Shown here: positions 13,322-26,125 of the stretch, piece after piece
How positions within the stretch are numbered: position 1 is the stretch's first letter
How the letters are laid out: each line of letters starts with the position of its first letter
Source: Toxoplasma gondii ME49
Lineage: Eukaryota > Apicomplexa > Conoidasida > Eucoccidiorida > Sarcocystidae
DNA: 64,000 nt
Assembly (NCBI RefSeq): GCF_000006565.2
Contig: NC_031479.1
Span: forward strand, 5,888,885 to 5,952,884
Reading direction: 5' to 3'
The notes under the pieces: model-generated
Told to the model about the DNA's origin: nothing
What the model saw: the letters and a program-made list of their open reading frames with translations, nothing else
Databases searched by the model: none
Position numbers and translations under genes: made by a program

Positions 13322-13813
13322 ATGCGAGTTCCTCACTTTGCAAGTTCCGCCCTAGCGGCGGCCTTCCTTGTGACTTGCGCAAGTGCCAAGAAGGACACGA
13401 AAATCGCGCCGAGGTCGGAGTCGTCTGCGGATCCTCCGCGGTCCCGAGGAACGGCGTTGGAACATCAGGTCGCCCAGATCTTGGAGATGCTGAAGATCCT
13501 CAGTCCGGCGATCGAGGAAGTGAACCAGAGGACGAAGGATGTACAAGACAAACTGCTATTACTGAAAGAAGCAGAGGAAGGAAAGACCTTCCAGCGACAG
13601 GGCCTCAAACGTGGGCTGCTGGCTGCCACTTTCTCTCTGACAGCTTTCGCCAGTGCAGTGGTGGCGCCCTCGTTGTGGGATGGGGGTCTTTTGGCTTTTG
13701 TCTCTTTTGCCTTTGGCGCTGTAGCCGTCGCGTACTTGAACCGTTACTTCCGTGACCAGAGTGGGAAGGCTGCAACGAAACGCCGGGAGTCAAAGGAAGG
13801 GGGACGGCTCTAA
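13322..13813 (+). CDS. Small secreted protein with coiled coil and two membrane spans (GRA3-like layout)
   Basis: A 163-residue single-exon frame. Residues 1-22 form a signal peptide with a hydrophobic SSALAAAFLVTCASA core and a likely cut after ASA. Residues about 45-90 are charged and heptad-like (LEHQVAQILEMLKIL), suggesting a coiled coil. Two hydrophobic spans follow, LLAATFSLTAFASAVVAPSL and GGLLAFVSFAFGAVAVAYL, then a basic tail ending RRESKEGGRL. This order (signal peptide, coiled coil, GLKR-type boundary, two spans, basic tail) resembles dense-granule protein GRA3 of T. gondii, but I cannot claim homology. The start is the first ATG before the signal peptide; its context lacks the usual AAA. 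A longer overlapping frame at 13027-13755 has no signal or domain. An upstream exon cannot be excluded. Export to the parasitophorous vacuole is inference. Confidence 0.6.
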   Translation: MRVPHFASSALAAAFLVTCASAKKDTKIAPRSESSADPPRSRGTALEHQVAQILEMLKILSPAIEEVNQRTKDVQDKLLLLKEAEEGKTFQRQGLKRGLLAATFSLTAFASAVVAPSLWDGGLLAFVSFAFGAVAVAYLNRYFRDQSGKAATKRRESKEGGRL

Positions 13814-16800
13814 ACCAAGAAAGCCCGGTTGAAAGAACTCCGTCAAAGATAGGACGTCCGAGAACTCGGAATCGTTCAAACAAGCAGTGGGAACAGTAGA
13901 AGCCTACCAAGAACAGTAAACGTCCACGAAGCACTCACCGTGGAGGCACTCCAAAATTCTCTGTTTGGAGGACACAACAGCGTGCTGCACAGTCGCTCTT
14001 TTGCTCACCGTAGGAATGTCTATTTGAAGGAACCCTGGGTTCTACGAACTGATTCCGGCGCGGTGGGACATAATGGATTTGAATATTTGCAGTCTGTACA
14101 GAACATGGCTGCTTTTTAGCTTAGCCGCTACGTGTGAATGGCTTCTACCCCTTCGACCCCTTTCAAGAAAACGATGGGTTTTTCTGGAAGACCAACAAAC
14201 AGCCTTGGTCGTCCGTATCTCACCCCGCCCGTGGGATAGCCGTGACCCAGAGTGGCCCTAGCACCGGAGGCCCTTGAGCTTTGCGGGTGCGTGGATGTCT
14301 TGCTGGTTTCTCAAAAGTCCGAGAGATCCGCGTTTGTCAGCAGGAGCAGGGGTTTCCACCACAGAGCATGGGGCAGAAAAGCACCTTATGGCACCGAGAG
14401 TGAGGCTAGCAGGTTTGACAGGCTCTTCCAAAGCATGGCGGTCTTGGCCTTTTGGCACCTGTGACTCCCTTGCGTCGGTGACCGTCAGTGTATCCTAAGC
14501 GATGCAGGCCTTCTCACAATCACCACCGTTCATTCCGTACCGAACGGTTTGACTAAATGCGACAGAGACTGCGGCAGAAAGAAACCGCTTGAGTGTCCGC
14601 TTCCTTTTTCCATTTGTGTGAGACTCAGGCACCCTTCGAGCACCAGCGACACACGGTACGACAACGCAGGCAGAGTTTCTGTCTCATTCCCCTCGCTGTG
14701 TTCTGTCGTCCGGCGTTTTCAGATGCACAGGCGTCCTGTTGAACGAATACCACTACACGAACCGCGCCGGAGCGTGAAGGTAGCGACGTACGGGTACGTG
14801 GGCACAGGTTAATGCCAGGTCCGACAGTCGATAGCCAGGCTCTTCCTTCTTTCTCCGCTGCACTTCTTTTCGCGACGCAGCCTCGGGTGTTCTCCTGTTT
14901 ACATGAATGCTGTTGTTACCTCAGTGTCATGAGAGGGCCCAATGTTCAGAACCAGAATGGTTTCAGTTGCACTTTCTCGGAAAATATTTAACAAAGCCCT
15001 CACCAATTTGATGGAAAGAATCCACAGAGGCTTCCCAATGTACGACATGCTAACAAGCCAGAGGCCAATCTTGAAAAGGTGGTTCGACATTGAAAAATTC
15101 ACTTTGTGTGAGTGAACAGTTGATTGAACACGTTCACCGATCCTTGGAAGGCGGTTTCTATTATAAATAGATCGAAACTAGCGGCAAAGCTACCACATCT
15201 GCATGCCCCACCATTCAACTGACGACAGGCGATTGCTCTGCAGTGATCGACACCGGGGGATATTTCTTTCTTGAGGAAACATGTCCGATTCGAGATTCGT
15301 GAACCGGACAGACAGCTTGCCACAACGCTTCCGGTACTTTGTCGCAGGATTGCCTTTTAGCCAAAGTCGAAGCCTGAGTGGTTTTTGATGCAAGGTTCAG
15401 TAACCGTCTTCCGAGTGTTTATCTCAACATACCTGGCGCAGGAAATGCACCCCCACTTTTCGCGCCTTCTACCTTCTGGAACTCACCATAAAAGTAGCAG
15501 CGACGATCCTACACAGTGTTTTCAAGTTGGACTTCTGGTATAGGTCTTGGAGCGGGTTCTTGTTTTCTCCTCCATCCAAGTTCTGTTGTGGTAGCAGAGT
15601 TCCGAGGACACTCAGGCCACCTGCTACTCTATTCTGGGCACACTTTGTTGTTTGTCGCTGAGCTCTAAATCTCCACCCATCGTATATTTTGAGGAGTTGG
15701 AGGTGACGTTTGTGCTTTTGAACCAACTGAGCACCGTGTATTGTGAAACAAAGGCACCTAGTCACAGACTATCAGACTCTAAGACTTCCGGTTTCTTTGT
15801 TCCGTTTTCGCAACTCGAAGCACCCTCCGGTATCTTTGTATCCGGACACAGGTCCGCCCAAGGTGGGCAGAAGTCGCAAGTCTGAGAAGTGACAACTGGA
15901 AAAAGTGACACCTCAACGCGTGTGTTTCTACACATTCGTTGAACGACCTCGACAAAGAATCCATCTAATTTCATTTTTTCTTCCACTCTGAAAGCAGACA
16001 CGGGCCCTTCCAGACTGGCAAGGCGAGTCGGAGAAGGGAGTTCAACCTTTCCTCCCAAGGCGGGCGTTGGAGGCTTTCTTAGGAACGCTCTTTACCGGTT
16101 CGTCTTCGTGCGAAGACTTTCCTAAAGTCACTCCCTCTCCTTGTAGCAAGGCTGAAAGTTCCTGTTGCGATAACAATGTGTCAAGAACGCATGCAGACAC
16201 AAACACTGCGAACAAAGCCCGGGGTCACACAGAGGCGACCGCTAGGCGGTATCCAGAGAAAACTCGCGTCTTGTGGCGTTGGAAAGCGTCGAATCCACAC
16301 ACAGTAGTCATGGACTCACGAAGCAATGATTTCACTGAACCGTTCGACGAAAAACTCGATTTTCTTCGTCACTTCTCTCTGTCAATCGGCAGTCTGGTCG
16401 TGAATGCATGCGCGCATGCGTGACTTGCCCGGTTGCAGGATTTCCCAGCCCGTCCTTTGGAACCATCGCTGATTTGGCGACTTTTGCCATCTTGACGTCT
16501 CCTCTCTCACTTTCTTACGCGCTCTTTCATTTTCTCCTTTATTCGACAGAGCTCGTGTATACTGCTGCCCGCTCGTGTACCTTTGTGCAAACTTTGAGGT
16601 CGAAGCGCCCACGGCTGGCGGCGGCCCTGCGTAGACTTTTTGCCGACAGGAGTTTGACTCTTCCCGTCTGCCTTTGAAGCAATTATTCTAAACAGCAGTC
16701 AAGCCTGTACTTTCATCCTCCATTCGGGAACACGGAAGGTCTTCAGTCGCCCATCGATCTACACTTCGCTGAAGGCTTGTTCAGTCACTTTTATAGACGG

Positions 16801-17272
16801 AATCGCATGTGAGTTTTCCACTGATCCGTCGACAAAAAAATGCAACTAACCGCGGATCTAAATGGAGCTGCTTCATTCATCCAGGAGAGACACTCCATCT
16901 GCGGCTGTTGCCGAGTCCGGTGAAAAAGAGAAAGCGCAGCTGTCGAACTCTGCGGGCGGCTGCCTGCCCCAGAGCCAACGGACTTAGACAAGAAGAAAAG
17001 CCGGAGTCCTGACCAAGAGAGAAACTCACGCGAAACGCGATTCGCGAAGTTCGTCCCTCGTTCAATAGATCACCGGCATACACCTGGAGAGAGGCAGGAA
17101 TGTGGAGAGCGATACATTCGGCCTCTCATCAGAACGGTGGACGAGATAGTAGCTCTTCTGCCGGTCATGCATACAGCGTCGAGCGCTGTTCGTGGACTGC
17201 GTGGTTTTCTTGGTGCGGAGACAAACAAAGGAAAAGGACGTCGTCGCCGCCCCTCTCTGGGTTTCTGACACA
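13814..17272. other. Gene-poor region, 3.5 kb
   Basis: Only short, scattered frames on both strands, without domains, signal peptides or matching splice sites. I see no tRNA, rRNA or tandem repeat of note. Its 3' end must contain the promoter of the pseudouridine synthase gene. An unrecognised spliced gene is possible. Confidence 0.4.
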
Positions 17273-18679
17273 ATGCAGCGCATAGTCAGCCAGAAAGTCG
17301 AACGTATGCTGCGAGAAAGTCGCTCGAGCCTCGTTCCCTGCCGCTTCGCGCCAGGTGTATGTACACCCGAGCCGTGGCTAGCTGGGGACCCCGGCTGGAA
17401 CGTCGAGGCGCGGGCATTCAGCAGCAAAATCCAATGCCTGGACTCCTGCGTCGGCCGGCCAGCGAGGAGAAGTCTTTTCAGTCGCTCTAGAAAATCCAGT
17501 TGTCTTCCTTCCTCCTTTTTGCGTCTTCGCCTCTCTCCCCGAAGTTCGCTCTTTCCCCGCTTCGCGTCGCTGCACTCTGTCCGCGAGGCTCGCCCCTTCC
17601 CTGGGAGTCGTCGCAAGTCGCCGGATTGTCGCCGTTCTCCTCTCGTTGCCTCATCTGTTCAAAGCACGAACGAAGGCGAAGAAGCTGCTCGAGAGAAGGA
17701 CAGAGATACGCCGGCAGCAGCGGCGTCGCGTCGTCCAGACGAACGCAGCGAGGATGGTGCAGAGCAGAACGTCGATGCTCGGTTACAGGCAGAAAAAGAA
17801 GTTCTTGGTACGTTCACCGTACTGACAGCGCGGGGGCTTGCGACGCGCCAAGCGTGCAGGCTTCTGCAAAGGGAGAACATGCGTATGCAGCGCGTTTGGA
17901 GACATTTCTGAGTAGCGCAGGTCCCTCTCTTCACACGTCAGGCTCTGGCTGTTTCTGTCTCTGATTGTCCATTGGTTTCGTGTCTGTTTTCTCGCCTTTC
18001 CTCTCTCCCTGGATTTTCCTGGTTCGCTCCTGAGGGTGCGTCCCCGGCTGCTGCCTCTCTGCTTGCTCTTGAGTTCTTTTCCTGTCCTTGCACTCTTCCT
18101 TCATTTGTTTCACTCTTCGCGTTCGCAGACATCCCCCCCTCTCGCAACGCGCATTTGATTTCGTCTACTCTGTTGTCTCCATTTCGTTTGCCCTCTGGAT
18201 GTCTCTCGTGTTGTTCGTCTTCTCTCTTCCTTCGTTTCCTTTCATTCCTGTCTTGCGCTGCTCTTGCGCGCGAGGTCGTTGCGTCTTGTCGCATTGGCCA
18301 CAGGCGCGACGTCGTCTTCTCTGTCGTCTGCGTTCTCACTGTTTTCCTTTCCGTTCAGAAGAAATTGCCGCGTCTCGTCGGCTCTGCTGCAAGTGCGTCG
18401 AGGCCGGCCAAGCTGGTCTGCGCGTGGACGCCTTCGCTCGCTTGCACATTGTTGGCTCTTGGCCAGCAGCTGCGCATCTCCTCAAGAAAAAGGAGCTTTT
18501 CGTCGTTCCTCGGAACGCGTAAGAAGCAACGCCACGGCTCGGCGAGAAGAACCTTCCTGATCCACCGAACGCCCTGGACACACAACCCCGCTGCTGAAAT
18601 GTCTTTCCTGATCTTCTGTGACGCGTAAAGGCCCTCAACTCCTACGTTGTATCCACGCATGCATATACACATACATATA

Positions 18680-18713
<34 letters not shown>

Positions 18714-21700
18714 TACATGTATATATGTAGATTTTTGCATGTGTGTCAGTATGCTGTGTATGTGTATGTGTATGTATATATATGTGTGTGTGCGTCTGCG
18801 TGAATCGTGCTGCACATACGTCGCTCGATGCAGTTGGGAGTCTGAGGGGTGTTCAACTGGCTCGCAAGAGGCGTCGTCTGCTCGAATTTTCTCGAGGATT
18901 TTTGAGTCTCTCCCGCTCGATGGCGTCTCACAGACCGTGCACGGTCAGCCTCACAGTGGTTTCACAAAGAAGCAACATGCGCGTTTGCGGCATCTGCGCG
19001 CCCTGACAGAAAGGCAATACACATTGAGAGACACCTAGAGGAAAAACTCTCATGCCTATTCGAAGCCGCTTTAGGGAGATACGGGTGGACGCAGCTCTCC
19101 TGTCACCTTTGTTTTCTTCGTTTCGCTTTCCCTAAACGTCTCAGGTCTTTTGCCGAGCATGTGAAACTCTTGAGGAAACAGGTAGGTGGAGCAATCTGCT
19201 CTCGCATTTCTCTGTCCATCTTGGAATGTGTGCACAGTGTCGCTTCTTGTTGAGAAAAGAAAGGTTCGCGAAAGGTTCTCGTGTCTCTCTTGGGGCTGGG
19301 GCAAAAGACTTGGTGAACCGCAGGCACTGAAACAAAGTAAACAGGGTAAACTTGGACCTCGTCCTGTGTCTCCTCAGCGTTCCAATTCTCTTCCGTCCCT
19401 CCCTGTCGCTCTGTTTCCCTCGTTTGACCTCTCGCTTGCGATTCTCTTCACTTCTGCGTGAGTCAGAGAGATGGAGTTTCGCGTCGGCGCCACTGCTTTC
19501 TTTCGTGTCGGACGCTGGTTCTCAAACTGCTTGCATGCGTTGCGTCGCACATGCGCATGCACATCTGTTGTGGTTTCGGCAGAGAGACCGTCCGAGGGTC
19601 TCCAAAGACGCGCGCGTTAACGCGGGAGATTTCGTCTACTTTCCACGAGGAGCAGACTCTTTGCTTCACGCAAAGGAAATTTCTCGACCCTCCGCCGGCC
19701 TCGACCTCAGAGAAAGGTAATGGCCGCCCGAGTTCCTTTGCCCACAGGGGACGTCGAAGAAGCTTTTTCAGGTGGACGTGGACTTCGTGGAGCTTGGACG
19801 ACGTAGAGCCATTTTGCCTACTCACTTACACCTGTATGCATGCATACAGGTGTGAGATGCATGCAGGAATATTTGTGTCTAAGAACATGCACAGTGCAAC
19901 AAATATGCATGAACACTTGCGTATGTGCATGTGTATGTATGTATGTATGTATGCGCATGCGTAAGCCATGGATGGGGGAGGATCGATCTTTGGAAGTAAA
20001 CATGTCTAACTAGGTGGATTAAGAATCTGGGAACTCTGTATTGGTTTTAGCGGCCTCTTGTCCTTGCTTTGTGCTTCGCGCATTGGGGGCGCCGCCTTTC
20101 TGCCCTTTTTTCTTGCATGTTGTGTGTCTCCGCACCGCTGTTCTCGCCGCACAGGTATGCGCGCAATCGTTCTTTGTTTGCTTGTGGGCGGGAGCCAGTG
20201 CAGAGTCGCCGTTCTGCACTTCCTCACTGTACTTTCGTTTCTCTGTCTTTGCAGACTTCTGTTCAAAGACACGGATTTCTTGGCGGTGGACAAGCCGTTC
20301 GGGCTGCCAACGCGCGTCCGACGCTCGCACGACCCTCGCGCGAGCAGCCAGAGAGTGAGAAAGTTCCAGGCGACAGAGAAAGAGGCGATGCAGTTTCGCA
20401 GACTTCGTCTTGGCCAGCGGAAGCAGCCACGGGGCAGGCGACGGAAAACTGAAGAGACAGGCGGCGGAGACGACGCAGAGGCAGACACAGGAAAGGGAGA
20501 AGAGATAAGAGGAGAAGAGGCAGGAGACAAAGAGAGAGTAAAGCAAGAGAGAGTAGACGAAGAGAAGAGAGATGCGCCGGGCATGAGGGGAGTAGTGGAT
20601 GAGGGGAATCAGACGAAAAGTCCGCTTTTCAGAAGGGAACCACGAGCGAGGATCCGAAGCAGGAGTCGAGACGCGACAGGGTCCTTCACTCGAAGGCAAG
20701 AACGGTGGCAACAAGGGAGAGCAAGAGATCGAACGAGCAGAAACTTGGACGCGGAAGTGTGACATCTGCATGAGTCCCGGACGCATGTTGGAAACGAAGG
20801 TGGAAGGAGTTTCACTCATGCTTTGACTCAAAAAAAAACGAGACAGAGGCAGCGAAACGAATTCACGCATGAGAAGCGACAAAACAGACAAGCGTGCGAC
20901 GAGGGAGGTAGCAAATGGTCGAGAAGGGTGGAGGAAAAGCGAAACGAAGCATTGTGTCCTCTTCTTTCTCATGCGGTGTTCTGCATGCAGGACACAACAG
21001 GTTCCTCTGTCTACTCGCTTCTCCACCAGCTGCGTTTTTCGATGGATGAGGTTCGTCTCGCTGCTTCGGTCGCTTTCAGAGCTTCTTGGCTCCCGAGAGC
21101 TCGAGACTCTTGGGTTTGGCTTTTGACGGTCTCGCCTTTTTTTCTCGTTTTCTGCCCAGCCCTCGAGCCTGTCGCTGCGCGTTGGTCTCTTTTTCGTTGT
21201 GTGCCGCTGTCACGGCGACGGCAGGGAACGCTCTGCTCCGCAGCCGCGCTGAGCAACGACGCGTTCGCGGGCAGAGCTCGGTTTCTCTCAGGCTGCTTTT
21301 TCACTGGGAACTCTCTCTGAAGAGGTCGTCGACGTTGCCCGACAGTCGCCCGTGAGAGCGAGGCGCGTTCAGCGAAGGCCGGCAATCTCACCAAGTGTCT
21401 GGGTCTTCAAATGAGAGAGAGACTGCGCGCTGTGCACACTGCGTGAAGCCTTTTTGCCCAGACGTTTCCGAGGGGGGGACATGCGGTTCGACTGCGCGCC
21501 CCCGCGCGGCCGAGAAGGCTGCCAAAAATGTGACTCCGCGTCTTTGCCTGATGTCATGTGATGCACCTTTCCTTTTTCTCAGACTCCAAAGCTCCTGCAC
21601 AGGCTGGGGAAAGAGGTGACGGGAGTCCTGCTTCTCGGGCGCACGAAGCAGACAGCACAGGTCGCTGTCGACCGCCTTCGAGGGTGAGATATGACAACTG

Positions 21701-24700
21701 TTTTCAGAAAAGGCAAGTGGTATGCGGTCTCCGAACACGGCGACAAGATACGCGCCCCTGGCAGAAAAAAAGCTGTTCTTTTCGCCTTTTGCAACCTCTC
21801 TTCCTGCCTGCTCACGGCCTAAAAAGTGATCAGAGCTCTCGTTCAATCTCTTTTCAATCGGTGATCGACATGCTTTCCTCGCGGTGCAATCGTCAGATCA
21901 GCCTACTTTTCTACAGCTACTAAACCGTTTTAAGAATCGCTTTCTCGCAGGCAATAAAGCGCTGCGAACGCTTGCTCTCTGTTCAACGGGGCACACGGTG
22001 AAACAATCTCTTTCGTTTTCGCTACCAACTTCTTTGACGGATGTCTTTCTTGCGGCTCCTACAGAGTCCAGAAAACGTTTCTCTGTCATACTGAAACGAG
22101 TAAAGAAAAGCCATCTCCTTCAGCGCTTTGCCTGTGACTCTTAGATAGAGTCAAGTCTTCTTCCGCTCAGACATAAAACGTTTTCAGGGAACATTTGAGG
22201 ACACAGGGCTCTGTGAAATAGTGTTCGAACCGAGAGTGCCTCTTCTTTTCCGTCTGGCTTAGGGCAGTGTTGGTCACATGCAAGCTTCTTAACGTTTTAA
22301 AGTGCTGCCTGTAGTTTGTCGAATTTGTTCGTCTGCTTTTAGAATTTCGCAAGTCTTTTGAAAACGTCCTCGATGCTTGCGTGCAACAGCGTGAGCCTCT
22401 CTGGCTTGGAATGCTTTTCCTCTCCACTTCGGTTTCTCTTGATTCTCGAGGTTCGATAAAATCGCTTTTTTCGACTCGTGTTGCCGACATGTTGTCTGCA
22501 GATACTTTCACTTCCTATCTTGTTTTCGTTCAGTGGCAACCTGCCCTTTGTCCAGTTAGGCGTATAATGACTTTGAACTAAACACTCAACATTATTTTAA
22601 TTTTTAGTTTTGTTTTAGCATTCGGAGAACGGTACACACCGCCCACCACGCACCTTGGATTTCAATGGGATTTGTGGAATTCTGGGTTCCTTGTCATGTT
22701 ACGACGTCCGTGGAAAGGTATTCTTTCGACTTTTGTCAAATCTATTAGAACCAGCTCTTGAACGAGACGGCATTCTCTACAAGGAACAGATGTGCAGGTT
22801 CCCCGCATTTTATTCCGTTTTTTTTAATTTTCAGCGGAACGTTTGGAGTCCTGACTTTCTTCGCCCTGCTTCACGGTCGCCCGCCAGGTGGCCGCCGAGA
22901 AGGAGTTATTCGCATCCCTCTCGCAGAAAACGAGGTAAATCTACGATGGAGAAAGTTCCGTTTCTCGGCGTCTTTGTGATGAAAAAATCAATGCATTCTG
23001 CTTCCTGAAGCGCGCTTCTCTTCTCCCTGTCAAAGGCGTTCTCTCCTTCGGCTCTCGAGCCTCGCAGGCAGTCTTGACACCTCGAGGTCACCTCCTATCG
23101 TTCTCCCTTCTTTTCGCTTCTCCATCATCTTCGTCGCGCTCTGTCTTCTTCTTCGCTACTTCTTTCGAGGCTTACGTTCCGAGTTTGCATGCAGGCTGGA
23201 GTCATGGTGCCCACAGCAGTTCAGCGAGGCGGCAGCGTCTCCGTCACTCGATGGAAACTTCTGAAAGTAGCTTCTCCTCAAACGCGAGACGTCAAAGGAG
23301 ACGCGGAACAGTCACACGCTTGTGGCTTTTCTCTCGTCGAACTGGAAATCCGCCATCAACAGTGCCGACATCAAGCACGAGCGCACTGTCTCTACGGTAC
23401 GCGCGAAAAAGAGTCGACGACCCATGCATTCATCCACCTTCTCCTTATCTATCTGTCTATCCGTTCATCTCTATCCATCTGTCTACCTATTTGTGTGTAT
23501 CTGTCCATCTATCAATCTGTTAAATCTCTCTCTCTGTAGATCTTCAGGTACAGCGATCGTTATTTAGCTGTATGTCCATGTATATGCATATGTTTTTTCT
23601 GGATATATCAATCCATACGCATCTGTGTGTATCTCCCGCTCTGTCGTTCTGCATGTGCGCATGCGAGTAGGTTTGCATCCGCGCAGAAGAGACGCAAGTC
23701 GTTTCTCCGCATGATTTGAATATGTTGCTGAACATGAGTGAATGCGTACAAAGAGACCAGAAACCGTTTCCAATTCCGTCCATCATCGCGCCGTTTCCGT
23801 TCTTGTTGGATGTCCTCGCCCTGACAGCCACCCCCATCCCGCCTCTGCACCCTCTGCTCTTCTTGGATGGAATTCTGCCGGCCGTTCGCCTTTTATTGTT
23901 TTTTATTGAGTACACTGCGAGCTCACCCAGGATGATCAGGTGCTCTTTCGTGTCGATACAGTGTCGCACCTTCTCCTCTTCCTAAGTGTCTCCTCTTCCT
24001 GAGTGTCTCCTCTTCCTGAGTGTCTCCTTCTCTTCCTGAGTGTCTCCTTCTCTTCCTGAGTGTCTCCTTTGTCCCCGTTGTTCAGGACTGAGTTGCCCTA
24101 TCGTCGGAGATCGAGTGTACGGTCCGCTGACGTCGCGCTGGCGGCAGTTAGCGTCGACCGGTGCGGCGTCGTTCACGAGCGAAGATCGCGTTTCAGCGGC
24201 AGCGGGAACAGCGAGGCTTTCCGTGAGAAACGATGCGGGAGACGCCTCCGCGCATGCAGCGACAGACGAGGAGACGCGGAGTCGGGTCGCGGCAAAAAGC
24301 GAAGAGAAACGCCGACTCGCAGAAGCACGAGCGACTTTGGGGGTGACCGCGCCGTCGATGCTTCACCTGCACTCGCGGGCGATCTCCTTCGAAACGTTTG
24401 CAGGTGAGGAAGACGAGAATCGGAGACGCAGAACTACGCTGCCGTCGTTTTCTCGATACGCTTCAGTGCGCATCGAACCCAGAGAGGAAGACAGAAATGA
24501 AGCGCGCGAAACGAGCACCGCTTTCTCGGCTTCTCCTTCCGCCTCTCTGCCCAGTCGCTTGCTCACCTGTGCACGGGTGTCCGCAGTTTGCGTTTCGCGT
24601 TTTTTCGACGCTCTGTTCCAAGCGATGTGGAGAGGGTACAACCGTTTCTGCGGGGCGTTCTTTTCGGCGCACACTTCACGTTGGAAACTGCATGCGACCG

Positions 24701-26125
24701 AGCTTTCGAAGGGTGACCGCCTCGCGTTTTCAAGAAATTGACCTCTCTTCTCGGATTTGCAGAACGCCCCACTGGCGATTCGCATTCTGCAGTCAGAGCC
24801 GACCTCCTTTCGCGCGTTTTCCTGTGTAGAGTCTCGGTGAAGCTGCACTTCGAATCAGAGGGTGGAACCTCGGCGAGCGTCTGTGGGGTTGCGTGGCTTT
24901 GCCCACAGCCCTAGTTGAGTGTTGCCCTTTCGGGTGAGATGCTTTCAAATGCGAGTGGGTGTGGAACTTGTTGGGATGCGAGGCGTCGGCGAACTACAGA
25001 GGGCGGACGGCTGCTTTGGCGCGTCGCTCTCGCTTTGCCAGGGGAAGACGCTTCTCGCGAGCAGAGCTGGAAACTCGCAGTACTCGGAGACGCAGCTCTT
25101 TGCATGCGGATCTCTTGTCTGCCTTCTTCACATGTGTGTGGGAGGCGAGGCATCGATCCTTTTTTCTCACTTGTTCGCCATCCAGAAAGCGGGCGCGACG
25201 CAGCGAAAGCGAAGTTCCGTTTTTCGACGAGAGAGCTTTGTCGTGCGTTTTTTCGAGAAAAGAACTCGCATGTCGACAGATGGAGTCCATCGCGTTCTCG
25301 GCGAGCACACACACTTTCTCCCCGTCGCCGGCTGCTTCTCAGCCGCGCCATCGCATGCAGTAGAGAGAAGCAAGTCAAGCTGAAACGCGTCCTGTCTTCT
25401 CGACGCCTCTAAGACCCGAGCCTCATGCTTCGAAAAGACGCTTTCCCTCCTTTCCTCAGACACGACGTCCAAAACAGTTTCTCTCTTGCGTTCGCCGAGT
25501 AGACGCGCCTGTATTCTCTTTTTTTCTTTTCTTTCTAGGCCGACCGGTACGGATTCAGGCGCCGCTGCCGCCTCACATGCGCCAGGCGGCTTCGCGGCTC
25601 GGCTGGGAGTTCTTCGTGGAGCAACTCGACGCAAATCTGTCTCCTCTGACAGCGGATATGGACATCGACGAAGAGACAGACACAGAGGCGACGCGCCACT
25701 CGACAGCAGGGCCTCTCCACGCGAGAGGCTGGCGCGCAAGAAAAACGCAGGTGGACAGACGCCGGGGAAACGCCGGACAGGACTCGAGCGTCTGGGATGC
25801 TCTGGGCGCGCCAGACGCGAGACTCCAGACTCGAAGCGGAGAACGTGGAGAGGAATTCGAAGAGGGGGACACTGAAGAAGAAAGCGAAGAAGACGCGTGG
25901 AAAGAATTGGGAGACAGCGATGATGAGTGGTGTTCGCCGGACAGTGAGAGTTCGGTGAGTTCAGAAGGTCGAAGGATGAAACGGGAGGCGTTCGTCGAGA
26001 AACAAGAGAGAAACTGGGTTGCGCGTTTCCTAGAAGAAAGAGCACAAAAGGGAGAAAGAAACTGCAGAGCAGCAGCGCGGCGTCCAGCGCCTCTGCCGCC
26101 AGTCGTGACGAAACTGCACAGGTGA
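17273..26125 (+). CDS. RluA-family pseudouridine synthase with S4-like domain, catalytic Asp replaced by Gly
   Basis: Eleven exons with compatible phases give about 777 aa: 17273-17807, 18359-18518, 19145-19181, 19583-19716, 20255-20354, 20991-21050, 21583-21683, 22835-22934, 23195-23396, 24086-24403, 25539-26125. Residues 1-178 are Ser/Arg-rich and could hold a targeting sequence. An S4-like segment starts at RVDAF (200-204). The RluA fold follows: FLAVDKPFGLPT (297-308), LHRLGKEVTGVLLLGRT (347-363), GVIRIPL (399-405), SLVELEIRHQQCRHQARAH (455-473) and PIVGDRVYG. The signature is normally HRLD-x-x-(T/S)-(S/T)-G, with Asp as the essential residue; here codon 351 is GGG, Gly. Active synthases isomerise uridine in rRNA, tRNA or mRNA, so this protein may be inactive or have an RNA-binding or scaffold role. 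Weak points: the exact first exon, the GTTCGT donor after 21050, and whether exon 5 extends into the basic/acidic insert frame to about 20760. Acidic C-terminal tail. Confidence 0.78.
17354..17367. repeat. Dispersed palindrome GGTGTATGTACACC inside coding sequence
   Basis: A full copy of the 14-bp palindrome lies in the first exon of the pseudouridine synthase and encodes part of its N-terminal extension. Confidence 0.75.
18658..18795. repeat. CATATACA/TA/TGTATG microsatellite
   Basis: ATACACATAC units, a pure TA run, then GTGTATGT units lie in the second intron of the pseudouridine synthase gene. Confidence 0.8.
19929..19955. repeat. (TGTA)n microsatellite
   Basis: Several GTAT/ATGT tetranucleotide units lie in the intron before the fifth exon of the pseudouridine synthase gene. 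Confidence 0.8.
23975..24070. repeat. Short tandem repeat, TCTTCCTGAGTGTCTCC unit
   Basis: Five imperfect copies of a 17-20-base pyrimidine-rich unit run up to the polypyrimidine tract and acceptor of exon 10 of the pseudouridine synthase gene. Length change here could alter the acceptor context. Confidence 0.85.

Noticed and set aside
13027..13755. 242-codon plus frame overlapping the small secreted protein
   Set aside because: Cys/Arg-rich with no signal peptide or domain, while the alternative frame has a clear signal peptide and two spans.
22381..22581. Possible extra pseudouridine synthase exon with FRKSFENVLDAC
   Set aside because: Its entry phase does not match the preceding exon, whereas a direct join from 21683 to 22835 restores the family sequence exactly.
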